Source: Mesorhizobium tamadayense (GTDB lineage Bacteria; Pseudomonadota; Alphaproteobacteria; Rhizobiales; Rhizobiaceae). From it: DNA of 64,000 bases. The stretch is taken from NCBI RefSeq assembly GCF_003863365.1, contig NZ_RQXT01000024.1, positions 1 to 64,000 on the forward strand, given 5' to 3'. The position numbers were made by a program, and so were the translations under genes. The notes below the pieces were generated by a model. The model was not told the origin of the DNA. It saw nothing but the letters and a program-made list of their open reading frames with translations, and made no database searches. Every line of letters begins with the position of its first letter. Positions within the stretch are counted from its first letter, which is position 1. Shown one piece after another: positions 19,004 to 27,228 of the stretch.

Positions 19004-20718
19004 GCCGCCACGCTTTCTTCCTCGATGCCGAGATAGGCTTTTTTCACCGCGCGCTCGCCCAGCACCTTGGCCGGCGGGCCGGATGCGATCACCTGGCCGA
19101 AATCGAGCACGGTGACCTCCGAGCAGACCGCCCGCACCAGGTCCATGTCGTGCTCGACCAGGAGCACTGCCGAGCCGAAGAGCGTCGGGATCTCGGCGAT
19201 GCGCCGGCCGAGCCGCAGCGTTTCCTCATGCGACTGGCCGGCGGCGGGCTCGTCGAGCAGCACGACGGCCGGACGGGCGGCGACCACACCGGCGACATCG
19301 AGCAGCCGCCTGGTCCCGGCGTCGACGGAGGCCACCAGCGTGTCGGGATGCGGGCAGTCCAGCCAGTCGAGCATCGCCTTGGTCTCGCTTGCCGACAGGC
19401 CCTTGGCCGCGAGCGCCAGATAGCCGCCGACGGTGAGTTCCGGCGCGATGCGGTTGGTCTGCCAGGTGCGGCGCACGCCCGCGCGGGCCCGCAGATGCGC
19501 CGGCATGCCTTCGAGCGGCCTGCCATCCAGCCGGACGCTGCCCTGATAGGAGGTCAGGAAGCCGGCGACCGCATCGATGAAGGTCGATTTGCCGGCGCCG
19601 TTCGGGCCGATCAGCCCGGCCACGGTGCCGGCCGCAACCGTCAGGCTGACATTGTTCAGCGCGACCACGCTGCCATAGCGAACGGTGAGCCCGTCGATGG
19701 CGAGCGCCGGGCCGGCGGCGCGCTCGACTGGCGCCGGCAATGCCGACGCGGATGCGACGGCGGCCTTCGACGCGCGGCCAGGCAGCAGCTTGCGGAACTG
19801 GCGCCGAAACGTCTCGCTCATCGTCTCGCCGGTCGACAGCGCCTGGGTGGCGCCGACGGCAAAAAGCACATTGCCGATGTCCTGCGGCCAGTCCAGCCGG
19901 CGCAGGATTTCCGGGAACATGACGACCAGCAGGCCGCCGATGATCGCGCCCTCGGCGAAATGCGCGCCGGTCATCACCGACACCGCATAGAGCGACAGCG
20001 ACTGCATCATGCTGAAGTTCTCGGAGACCAGCGTGCCGAGATAGCCGGCGAGCAAGCCCCCCGAAATGCCGGCGACGAAGGCGCTGATGGCAAAGGCCGA
20101 GAGCTTGGCGGTGGCGATGCTGACGCCGTGCGCGGCGGCTGCACGCTCGGAATGGCGCACCGCCAGCCAGGAGGCGCCGAGCCGCGAGCGGCCGACGAAT
20201 TCGAGCGCAACCGCGATCGCCAGGTAGAACAGCAGGACGAAGACGAAATAGCCCTCGTCGCTGTCGAACAGCTCCGGCCGCGGCACCTGCAGGAAGTCGG
20301 TCTGACCGGGATAGGTCATGGTCGCCAGAATGGTGTCGAAAGCGGTGGCGAAGGAGAGCGTGACAATGGCGAGGTTGATGCCGCGCAGCCTCAGTGCCGG
20401 CAAGCCGATGGCGATGCCGAGCGGCACCGCCGCCAGGCCGCCGATCGGGATCCACACGGCCAGGCCGCCCGGCGCCTCGGCGAGGTTGAGATAGCCGACC
20501 GTCCAGGCGCCGACGCCGGCGAACGACATCTGGCAAAGCGCGATCATGCCTGTGCGGCCGGCGACGAGGCCGAGGCTCTGCAGCGCGACGCTGGTGATCA
20601 GCACCGAGGTGGCGAGGAAGACCCAGTAGGACGGCAGCAGGCCGGCATAGGCGACACCACCGGCCACCAGCGCCACGACGACGAGGCTCAACGAGGCTCG
20701 GAGACTAGCGCGCTTCAT
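19000..20718 (-). CDS. Fused branched-chain-type ABC permease and ATPase (LivM-LivG)
   Basis: This 572-residue protein joins a LivM permease (residues 1 to about 300, eight or more hydrophobic segments, with SRLGASWLAVRHSERAAAAHG as coupling loop) to a LivG ATPase (from about 335). The ATPase has GLIGPNGAGKST, Walker B VVLLDEPAAGQS and switch region VLLVEHDMDLV. The ABC signature is unusual: DAGTRRLLDVA stands where LSxGQ-R is expected. Overlaps of 14 bases with the livH-type gene and four with livF indicate tight coupling. Fusions of this kind are known in rhizobia, but the signature loss suggests asymmetric ATP hydrolysis. Confidence 0.92.
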   Translation of the reverse strand: MKRASLRASLSLVVVALVAGGVAYAGLLPSYWVFLATSVLITSVALQSLGLVAGRTGMIALCQMSFAGVGAWTVGYLNLAEAPGGLAVWIPIGGLAAVPLGIAIGLPALRLRGINLAIVTLSFATAFDTILATMTYPGQTDFLQVPRPELFDSDEGYFVFVLLFYLAIAVALEFVGRSRLGASWLAVRHSERAAAAHGVSIATAKLSAFAISAFVAGISGGLLAGYLGTLVSENFSMMQSLSLYAVSVMTGAHFAEGAIIGGLLVVMFPEILRRLDWPQDIGNVLFAVGATQALSTGETMSETFRRQFRKLLPGRASKAAVASASALPAPVERAAGPALAIDGLTVRYGSVVALNNVSLTVAAGTVAGLIGPNGAGKSTFIDAVAGFLTSYQGSVRLDGRPLEGMPAHLRARAGVRRTWQTNRIAPELTVGGYLALAAKGLSASETKAMLDWLDCPHPDTLVASVDAGTRRLLDVAGVVAARPAVVLLDEPAAGQSHEETLRLGRRIAEIPTLFGSAVLLVEHDMDLVRAVCSEVTVLDFGQVIASGPPAKVLGERAVKKAYLGIEEESVAA

Positions 20719-21574
20719 CCCAACGGGCCTCCCGCTGCGACCAGAGGAGAACGGAAAGCACCACGAGGAAGGGAATGGCGCTGCGGTACTGGCTGACGCT
20801 GTCTATGGAGCTTGCCAGCCCCTCGACGACGCCGAGCGCGATGCCGCCGGCAAGCGTCCACCAGAAGCTGCGGAAGACGCCGACGAGCGCGGCAGCGAGC
20901 GCCGGCACGACAAGCAGACTCAGCGTCATGAAATTCGGCGAGCGCTGCGGCGCGATGATCATCAGCGCGAAGGTGGTGAAGGCGCCGGTCATGCCCCACA
21001 CCAGAAGCGACAGGAGCTGCACGCGCACGCCGAGCAGTTCGGCCGCCATCGGCCGGTCCGCCAGCGCGCGCAAATTGAGGCCGACCTTGGTCCGGTTGAG
21101 GAAGAGGTCGGAGAGGATGGTGAAGAGCACCGCCAGTCCAATGGTCAGCACCGAGGCGATGGTCACCTCGACGCCGGCGAGACGGAAGGCGGAGCCCGGG
21201 AACAGCTCCGGCATGTTGTGCGGATGCTGGCCGCCGGTGAGGCGCAGCCCGATGGCGATCAGGCCGACGAGCAGCGCGACCGTCACCGCCGCCTTGGTCG
21301 AGGCGCTCGCCTCGCCGAACGATCGCGTCATGATGTAGCCGACAGCGACGCCGGTCAGCGTGCCCGCCGCGATGCCCGCCAGCACCGAGGGCCAGATCGG
21401 GAAGCCGGCTTCATAGAGCGCGATGAGCACGAAGGTCCCGGCGGCACCGATCGCGGCTCCGGTGAAGTTCACCACCGCGACGAGCCTGTAGGTGAAGACG
21501 GCGCAGACGCCGAGCAAGGCATAGGTGCCCCCGGCCGTCAGTCCTGCCACGGCGGATGTGAGCAATGCGTTCAT
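20705..21574 (-). CDS. Branched-chain-type ABC transporter permease (LivH type)
   Basis: This 289-residue inner-membrane permease has about eight hydrophobic segments. The family-typical N terminus GLTAGGTYALLGVCAVFTYRL and coupling loop RTKVGLNLRALADRPMAAELLG are clear. The ATG at 21574 is preferred over a GTG at 21601, whose codons would lie in the hairpin behind the binding-protein gene. It acts with the LivM-LivG fusion, LivF and the binding protein at 21635-22819. Confidence 0.9.
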   Translation of the reverse strand: MNALLTSAVAGLTAGGTYALLGVCAVFTYRLVAVVNFTGAAIGAAGTFVLIALYEAGFPIWPSVLAGIAAGTLTGVAVGYIMTRSFGEASASTKAAVTVALLVGLIAIGLRLTGGQHPHNMPELFPGSAFRLAGVEVTIASVLTIGLAVLFTILSDLFLNRTKVGLNLRALADRPMAAELLGVRVQLLSLLVWGMTGAFTTFALMIIAPQRSPNFMTLSLLVVPALAAALVGVFRSFWWTLAGGIALGVVEGLASSIDSVSQYRSAIPFLVVLSVLLWSQREARWDEAR

Positions 21575-21592
21575 CTGATATCCCGATCCAAA

Positions 21593-21620
21593 GGACGGCA
21601 CGGCAGCCGCCGCGCCGTCC
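21593..21620 (-). terminator. Hairpin between binding-protein and permease genes
   Basis: GGACGGC (21593-21599) and GCCGTCC (21614-21620) form a seven-bp stem with a GC-rich 14-base loop, immediately after the binding-protein stop at 21635. It occupies the same operon position as the hairpins at 15735 and 39775. Confidence 0.55.
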
Positions 21621-21634
21621 GATTTAAGCGACCA

Positions 21635-22819
21635 TCACTTGGCCTGCGGCAGCATCAGCCAGTCCGGCGTCTCGACCTTCCAGGCGCCGTTCTCGAGCTT
21701 CATCACCTTGGTGGCCTGCATCGGCGAATGCGTCTTGGCCTTACCGAAGACGTAAGCGCTGCCGGCGAGCGGGTTGGTGAGCGGCTGCATGTTGTGCAAT
21801 GCCTTGGCGACGCTTTCGCGCGTCACCTCGCCATCGATCGAGGCGACGACCTTGAGGAACAGCTCGGCGGCAAGATAGCCGCCCTGCGAGAAGGCGGTGA
21901 GCGGCCGGTTTGCCTTCTGCATGTCGGCAATCCACTGCGCGTTGGCGGCCGAGTTCTTCTCGGTGTAAGGCTCCCACTCGGTGCCGACATAGATCGGCTG
22001 CTTGGTGTCGGCCAGCGCCTTGGCGACCTGCTCGGTGTAACCTGGCGCCAGAAACAGCCAGTTGATACCGGTGATCTTCTGCGCATCGACCGTCTTGATC
22101 AGCTGCACCACCTGCGGCTCGACCTGGTTGGTCAGCACCGCGTCGCAGCCGGCATCACGCGCCTTGATGGCGTAGGGTGTGAGATCGCCTTGGAAGGGCA
22201 GCGTCAGGTCGATCAGATGGATCTTCTGGCCGCTGATCTTCTCCCAGTTCTCGATCGCCTTCTTGTAGGCCTCCTGCGTGCCGCCGATGATGATGAAGAA
22301 GGCGCAGAGCTTTTTCGTCTTCAGCTCGTTGGCGGCGTAGTAGGCCATCGCGGTCGAGAGCGTGTAAGGCCCGACATTGACCGGCGCGACATTGGGCGAG
22401 GAGAAGCAGGCGGCGTCGACGCCGAGACCTTGTACCGAGAGGATCTTCTTGCGGCTGTAGGTGGTGGAATTGACGGCGCAGTCGAGCAGGCTCGCCGAGC
22501 CGACCAGCGCCACCGCCTCCTTGTTGTCGATCAGGTCGCGCGCGGCCTGCGCTGCCACCGCCGGATCGGCCTTGTCGTCGGCGATCGTGTAGTCGATCTT
22601 GCAGCCATTGATGCCGCCGGCGGCATTGACCGCATCGAAGGCGGCCTGCGTCGCCTTCGGCACTTCCGAGAAATCGGCCGGGCCGGTGACGGTCGATACG
22701 GCGCCGACCTTGATGGCGCCATCCTTGCAGGTCGGTCCGGCGGCCGATGCCGTGCCGGCCGTGGCAGAAAGGCCGATGCCGGCCAGTGCCGCCGCGAGCA
22801 GTCTCGATTTCCAATGCAT
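21635..22819 (-). CDS. ABC transporter periplasmic binding protein (LivK-like)
   Basis: This 394-residue exported protein has a signal peptide (RLLAAALAGIGLSATAGTASA) and a Leu/Ile/Val-binding-type fold (IKVGAVSTVTGPADFSEVPK, AVALVGSASLLDCAVN). The ATG at 22819 has GGGAGA about seven bases upstream. It has several cysteines (for example TCKDG and NGCKID), which may form disulphides. It is transcribed after the CobW gene and ahead of the permeases. The ligand is not evident; family members bind amino acids, amides, urea and aromatic acids. Confidence 0.9.
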   Translation of the reverse strand: MHWKSRLLAAALAGIGLSATAGTASAAGPTCKDGAIKVGAVSTVTGPADFSEVPKATQAAFDAVNAAGGINGCKIDYTIADDKADPAVAAQAARDLIDNKEAVALVGSASLLDCAVNSTTYSRKKILSVQGLGVDAACFSSPNVAPVNVGPYTLSTAMAYYAANELKTKKLCAFFIIIGGTQEAYKKAIENWEKISGQKIHLIDLTLPFQGDLTPYAIKARDAGCDAVLTNQVEPQVVQLIKTVDAQKITGINWLFLAPGYTEQVAKALADTKQPIYVGTEWEPYTEKNSAANAQWIADMQKANRPLTAFSQGGYLAAELFLKVVASIDGEVTRESVAKALHNMQPLTNPLAGSAYVFGKAKTHSPMQATKVMKLENGAWKVETPDWLMLPQAK

Positions 22820-22855
22820 GTTTTGCTCTCCCATTTTTGTCATGCGTTTCTCGGT

Positions 22856-23938
22856 TCAGGCGGCGGCGAGCACCGGCGATGCGATGCTGTCTGCGTCTAT
22901 CGACGCGAATTTCACCAGCGTGCGCGCGATGGTCTCGCGCTCGATGTCGCGGACGATGAACACCAGCCGGGTGCGGCGGTCGGCGGACGGCCAGCGGTCG
23001 AGCCGCGCCGGCGGGTGGAAGACATGCTGCACGCCATGCAGGACGAGCGGCCGCTCCGGCTCGTCCGCGACATGCACGAGGCCCTTGAAGCGCAAAAGGT
23101 CCTCGCCCCTCAGCGCCGCGACATAGTCGAGCCAGCGCGCGAAGGCGTCCCATTCCACCGGCTTGTCGATGACGAAGCTGAAGGACTGGATGCCGTGATG
23201 CGCATCATGACGATGGTCGTGTTGGCAGTTCGGACCGCAATGATGGTCGTGATGCGCAACCGCTTCGAGCCGCGTGGCGATGCGCGTCACAGCCGCCGCG
23301 GCGTCGGCGGGCAGGCTTGCCAGCAGATCCAGCTCGATTTCACCGTTGCGTGCGACGGTCTGCTCGACCGTCGGCGCAAGATGATCGAGCCGGTGCAGCA
23401 GCGCGTTTAGAGCATCATCAGATACAAGATCGGTCTTGGTGACCAACAACCGATCGGCAACCGCTACCTGCTTGGTAGCTTCCACATGGCGTTCGAGCGT
23501 CGCCGCGCCGTTGACCGCATCGACCGTGGTGACGATGCCGCCGATGCGAAAACGAGCCATCAGCTCAGCTTCGGCCATCAGCGTGTGCAGGATCGGCGCC
23601 GGGTCGGCGAGCCCCGTGGTTTCGATGATCACACGATTAAGCGGCGGCGTTTCCCCAGCTTCGCTCCTGCGGTCGAGTTCCTTCAGCGTTGCGACCAGAT
23701 CGCCGCGCACCGTGCAGCAGACGCAGCCATTGTCGAGCAGCGTGAACTGCTCCTCGCTGGCCTCGATCAGGAGGTGATCGAGACCGACGGCGCCGAACTC
23801 GTTGACGATGACCGCGGCTCCCGCCAGCGACGGCTTGCGCAGCAGGCGGTTGAGCACCGTGGTCTTGCCGCTGCCCAGGAAGCCGGTGAGGATCGTCACC
23901 GGGATCTTGGCGTCGTTTGAGGGTTCAGGCGCGCTCAT
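22856..23938 (-). CDS. CobW/COG0523 family GTPase (metallochaperone type)
   Basis: This 360-residue GTPase has Walker A GFLGSGKTTVLNRLL, the metal-binding motif GCVCCTVRGDL, the switch residues VIIETTGLADPAP and the guanine-specificity motif TKTD. A histidine-rich linker (HHDHHCGPNCQHDHRHDAHH) precedes the CobW C-terminal domain. The family delivers zinc, cobalt or other metals to client enzymes. It overlaps the amidohydrolase gene by 14 bases, and that enzyme is a metal-dependent hydrolase, so metallation of the amidohydrolase is a reasonable guess. It is not linked to cobalamin synthesis genes here. Confidence 0.92.
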   Translation of the reverse strand: MSAPEPSNDAKIPVTILTGFLGSGKTTVLNRLLRKPSLAGAAVIVNEFGAVGLDHLLIEASEEQFTLLDNGCVCCTVRGDLVATLKELDRRSEAGETPPLNRVIIETTGLADPAPILHTLMAEAELMARFRIGGIVTTVDAVNGAATLERHVEATKQVAVADRLLVTKTDLVSDDALNALLHRLDHLAPTVEQTVARNGEIELDLLASLPADAAAAVTRIATRLEAVAHHDHHCGPNCQHDHRHDAHHGIQSFSFVIDKPVEWDAFARWLDYVAALRGEDLLRFKGLVHVADEPERPLVLHGVQHVFHPPARLDRWPSADRRTRLVFIVRDIERETIARTLVKFASIDADSIASPVLAAA

Positions 23939-25589
23939 AGACCACCCTCCCCTCGAAATATGTCGTCAGCACCTTGGTGTCGGCGAGGTCTTCGGCCGGC
24001 GTCTCCAGCACGTTGCGATCGAGCACGATGAGGTCGGCCGACTTGCCGATCTCGATCGAGCCGACCGTGTCGGCAAGGCCGATGGCGCGCGCCGAGTTGA
24101 TGGTGAATATCTCGAGCGCGGTGGCGACATCGATCGCCTGCTCAGGCCAAAGCGACGCGCCCGGAAACGCGCCGCTCGGGTTGCGGCGCGTCACCAACCC
24201 CTCGATGCCGTCCCACGGATCGGGGTTGGGCATCACGGGCCAGTCGGAGCCGCCGGCAAGCAGCGCGCCGGCGGCAAGCAGGTCCCTGTTCGGCCAGAAG
24301 CGCAGCGCGCGCGCCTCGCCCATGGTCTGCTTGTGGCCTTCGAGGAAGCTCGTCGGATACCACAGGAAGGGCGAGAGATCGGCAACGACGCCAAGCTCGG
24401 CAAAGCGGGCAATGTCGGTCGGCGCGATGTAGCTCGCATGCGCGATGTGATGCTTGAGCTTCGTCGGCCCGTTGAAGGAGCGCACGACGTCGATGGCGTC
24501 CAGCGCCTGGCTGACGGCGGCGTCGCCGGCGCAGTGGATTTTCACGCCGAGGCCGAGCTTCTCGCATTTGCCGACCCAGCGGATCAGCTCCGGCACGGTG
24601 ACGATGGTCGAGCCGTGGAAGCAGCAGCCGAGCACAGGATCCTTGGTGTAGGGCTCGTGGAAAGCGGCGGTGCGGGCGCCCGGCACGCCATCAAGGAAGA
24701 TCTTCACGAAATCCGGCTTGGCATGGGCGCCGCGATACTGCTCGCGCAAGGCGATCAGTTCGTCGCCGGCGATGCCGAACATGAAGGAGGGCTCCACGGC
24801 AGGCATGGCCGACACCGACCAGGCGGTGAGCTCGCCGCGATCGTCGAGGCCCTTCAGCGCCGCAAGGATCGGCTGCATGGCGGCGGCGTCGAGGAAGGCT
24901 GTGACGCCGTAGGAATTGAGGGTCGCGATCGAGCGCGCCATCGCGGCGCGGTCCATCTCCTGCGTGTAATGGCCGGATTGCGCGATGGTGCGCTCGACGA
25001 TGCCGGCGGCGGATTCGATCATCATGCCGGTCAGCGCGCCGGCGCCCGCATCGCGCCCGATCGAGCCCTTCTCCGGGTCCGGCGAGGAGGCGGAGAGGCC
25101 GGCCAGAGCAAGCGCCTGCGAATTGACCCAGCGGTTGTGATAGGTGTCGTCGCGCAGCATGACCGGCCGGCCTTGGCTGACCCGGTCGAGCGCCGCCAGC
25201 GCTTCCAGCCGGTTGAGCTTCGGCAGCAGGTCGCTGCCCCACTGGCCGCCGATGATCCATGATCCCTCGGGCGCCTTGACTGCCGCCTCGCCGACGTGCG
25301 CAATCAGCGTCTCGAAGCTCGCCGTCGGCGGGAAGCGCAGTTCGAACAATTCCGCCTGGCCGCCCATCATCAGATGCGCGTGCACATCGACGATGCCCGG
25401 CATCATCATCGCACCCTTGAGGTCGACGACGCGCGTGGAGGCGCCGGTCAACCCTGAAACATCCGCCGCCTCGCCGACCGCGACGATGCGCCCGCCCTTG
25501 ACCGCAACGGCCGAGGCCCAGGGCCGCTTGCGGTCGAGCGTGTAGATGCGGCCATTGGTGAAAACCAGGTCGGCGCTTCTGTCCGGCAT
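23925..25589 (-). CDS. Metal-dependent amidohydrolase (YtcJ-like)
   Basis: This 554-residue amidohydrolase belongs to the YtcJ/amidohydrolase-3 subfamily. Seen: the metal-binding VDVHAHLMM, FVKIFLDGVPGART with the bridging lysine, GVKIHCAGDAAV, KHHIAHASY and GGSDWPVMPNPDPW. Members include N-substituted formamide deformylase and many uncharacterised enzymes. No signal peptide is seen, so it acts in the cytoplasm. Its place between two SDRs and a CobW GTPase in an uptake operon suggests that it opens an amide, carbamate or lactam of the imported compound. The substrate cannot be read from the sequence. Confidence 0.9.
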   Translation of the reverse strand: MPDRSADLVFTNGRIYTLDRKRPWASAVAVKGGRIVAVGEAADVSGLTGASTRVVDLKGAMMMPGIVDVHAHLMMGGQAELFELRFPPTASFETLIAHVGEAAVKAPEGSWIIGGQWGSDLLPKLNRLEALAALDRVSQGRPVMLRDDTYHNRWVNSQALALAGLSASSPDPEKGSIGRDAGAGALTGMMIESAAGIVERTIAQSGHYTQEMDRAAMARSIATLNSYGVTAFLDAAAMQPILAALKGLDDRGELTAWSVSAMPAVEPSFMFGIAGDELIALREQYRGAHAKPDFVKIFLDGVPGARTAAFHEPYTKDPVLGCCFHGSTIVTVPELIRWVGKCEKLGLGVKIHCAGDAAVSQALDAIDVVRSFNGPTKLKHHIAHASYIAPTDIARFAELGVVADLSPFLWYPTSFLEGHKQTMGEARALRFWPNRDLLAAGALLAGGSDWPVMPNPDPWDGIEGLVTRRNPSGAFPGASLWPEQAIDVATALEIFTINSARAIGLADTVGSIEIGKSADLIVLDRNVLETPAEDLADTKVLTTYFEGRVVYERA

Positions 25590-25656
25590 TTTTTTCCTCT
25601 CCTCTCCCTTCGACCGGCGCCCTCACGCCGGCCGAACGGACTAACTCCAGGTCACG

Positions 25657-26430
25657 TCACACCGCCCTGTTCTGCGTCGGCGCGCGACCGCCGCCATCCG
25701 CCACCAGCACCGCGCCGGTGACGAAGGACGCTTCGTCGGACGCCAAAAACAGGCAGCAGGAGGCGATCTCTTCGGGCTCGGCGACGCGGCGCAGCGCGAT
25801 GCGGTTGGTCAACGCCGCGAACTCGTCTTCCGGTGTCGAGCCGTTGGCGGCTGCGGCCACTTTCATCTCGTAGACGCTCATCGGCGTGCGCACCCATCCG
25901 GGCGCCACCGCATTGGCGCGAATGCCGTCCGGGCCATGCGCGAAGGCGAGCGATCGCGTATAGGACACGAGTGCCGCCTTGCTTGCCGAATAGGAGGCAT
26001 TCTGGCCGCTGGCGTTGAAGGCGCCGACCGAGGCGATGTTCACGATCGCGCCGCCGCGCTCCTTCAGCAGAGGCAACGCCGCGCGGCAGACCATCATCGA
26101 GCCGGTGACGTTGACGGCAAAACTCTTCGCCCAGGTCTCGTCGCTGAGCGTCTCCGGCTCGTCGAAGATCATTACGCCGGCGGCATTGACGACGATATCG
26201 AGGCGGCCGTCGCAGGCGTCGATGGCGCGGGCGATATCGGCGGCATCCGTGATGTCGCCGCGCACGGCGATGCCGCCGCTGGCCTTCGCCGCATCCTCCA
26301 GCACGTCCCCGCCATGGCCGAAGAGGACGATCCTGGCGCCGTGGCGGCCGAACAGCTCGGCGGTGGCGCGGCCCATGCCGGTGGCGGCACCGGTGACCAT
26401 GGCCGTGCGGCCCTCGAGGCGGCGGCTCAT
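25657..26430 (-). CDS. Short-chain dehydrogenase/reductase
   Basis: This 257-residue classical SDR has the cofactor motif TGAATGMGRATAE, NAAG and the catalytic YSASK, then the C-terminal FVTGAVLVADGG. The ATG at 26430 overlaps the stop of the preceding SDR gene as ATGA. A TTG twelve bases upstream is less likely. It acts with the neighbouring SDR in the catabolic operon, probably on a hydroxyl or keto group; the substrate is unknown. Confidence 0.9.
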   Translation of the reverse strand: MSRRLEGRTAMVTGAATGMGRATAELFGRHGARIVLFGHGGDVLEDAAKASGGIAVRGDITDAADIARAIDACDGRLDIVVNAAGVMIFDEPETLSDETWAKSFAVNVTGSMMVCRAALPLLKERGGAIVNIASVGAFNASGQNASYSASKAALVSYTRSLAFAHGPDGIRANAVAPGWVRTPMSVYEMKVAAAANGSTPEDEFAALTNRIALRRVAEPEEIASCCLFLASDEASFVTGAVLVADGGGRAPTQNRAV

Positions 26431-27224
26431 GACAGCCCCCAATGCCGCTCGACGGCATAGCCGGTCTCCGGCAGGGTCGAGCCGCCGTCGACGACGATGG
26501 TCTGGCCGGTCAAGTATTTCGCCTGCTCGGAAGCGAGATAGAGCATGGCATAGGCGATGTCGTCGGCCTCGCCGAGCTGACCCATCGGAATGAATTGGCC
26601 GAGCCGGTCCGCTACGTCCGGCTTGCTCATGGTGCCGCGGCCGGGCTTGGCGATGAAGCCCGGCTCGACGCCGTTGACGGTGATGCCGTCGCGCGCGAAT
26701 TCGAAGGCGGCGCCGCGGATGAAGGCGTTGACGCCAGCCTTGGCCGCCGAATAATGCGCGCCGCCTGCCATCGCCACACGCGCCGACACCGACGAGGTGA
26801 CGAGGATGCGGCCGAAGCCGTTGGCGCGCATCACCGGCGCCGCCGCCTGCGCCAGCCAGAAGCAGGCCTTGAGGTTCACGGCCAGCGCCTCTTCGAGCTT
26901 GTCCTCGTCGAGTTCCTCGACCGAGGCCCAGGGACAGCCGCCGGCGTTTTGGACGACGATGTCGAGACGGCCGGCCTCGCGCGTGACGTCGCCGACGAGT
27001 GTGTGAATCGCGGCGCGGTCGAGCCCGGCAAGCGCAACAGCGCGAGCGGCAAAGCCGCGCGCCGAGAGATCGGCAGCAAGCGCCTGTGCGACATCGAGCG
27101 TGCGGTTGGCGATAACGACCGAGGCGCCGGCTTCGGCGAAGCGCGTGACGATTGCCGCACCTATGCCGCGCCCGCCGCCGGTCACCAGCGCCACCTTGCC
27201 CGTGAGGTCGAACGGGGCCGCCAT
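26427..27224 (-). CDS. Short-chain dehydrogenase/reductase
   Basis: This 265-residue SDR has TGGGRGIGAAI, VQNAGG in place of the usual NNAG, catalytic YSAAK and the tail YLTGQTIVVDGGS. The ATG at 27224 begins four bases after the aminotransferase stop. It overlaps the following SDR gene by four bases. The two adjacent SDRs are clearly different in sequence and so are not a recent tandem duplication. They probably catalyse successive or stereospecific steps. Confidence 0.9.
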   Translation of the reverse strand: MAAPFDLTGKVALVTGGGRGIGAAIVTRFAEAGASVVIANRTLDVAQALAADLSARGFAARAVALAGLDRAAIHTLVGDVTREAGRLDIVVQNAGGCPWASVEELDEDKLEEALAVNLKACFWLAQAAAPVMRANGFGRILVTSSVSARVAMAGGAHYSAAKAGVNAFIRGAAFEFARDGITVNGVEPGFIAKPGRGTMSKPDVADRLGQFIPMGQLGEADDIAYAMLYLASEQAKYLTGQTIVVDGGSTLPETGYAVERHWGLS

Positions 27225-27228
27225 CACT

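Noticed and set aside
19150..23410. Long plus-strand frames of 548 and 730 codons
   Set aside because: They run antisense to the Liv-type operon and CobW gene, show repetitive Arg/Gly/Asp-rich sequence and have no ribosome-binding site or recognisable motif.
22856..23938. CobW as a cobalamin biosynthesis gene
   Set aside because: No cob genes are nearby. COG0523 is a broad metallochaperone family, and the neighbour is a metal-dependent amidohydrolase.
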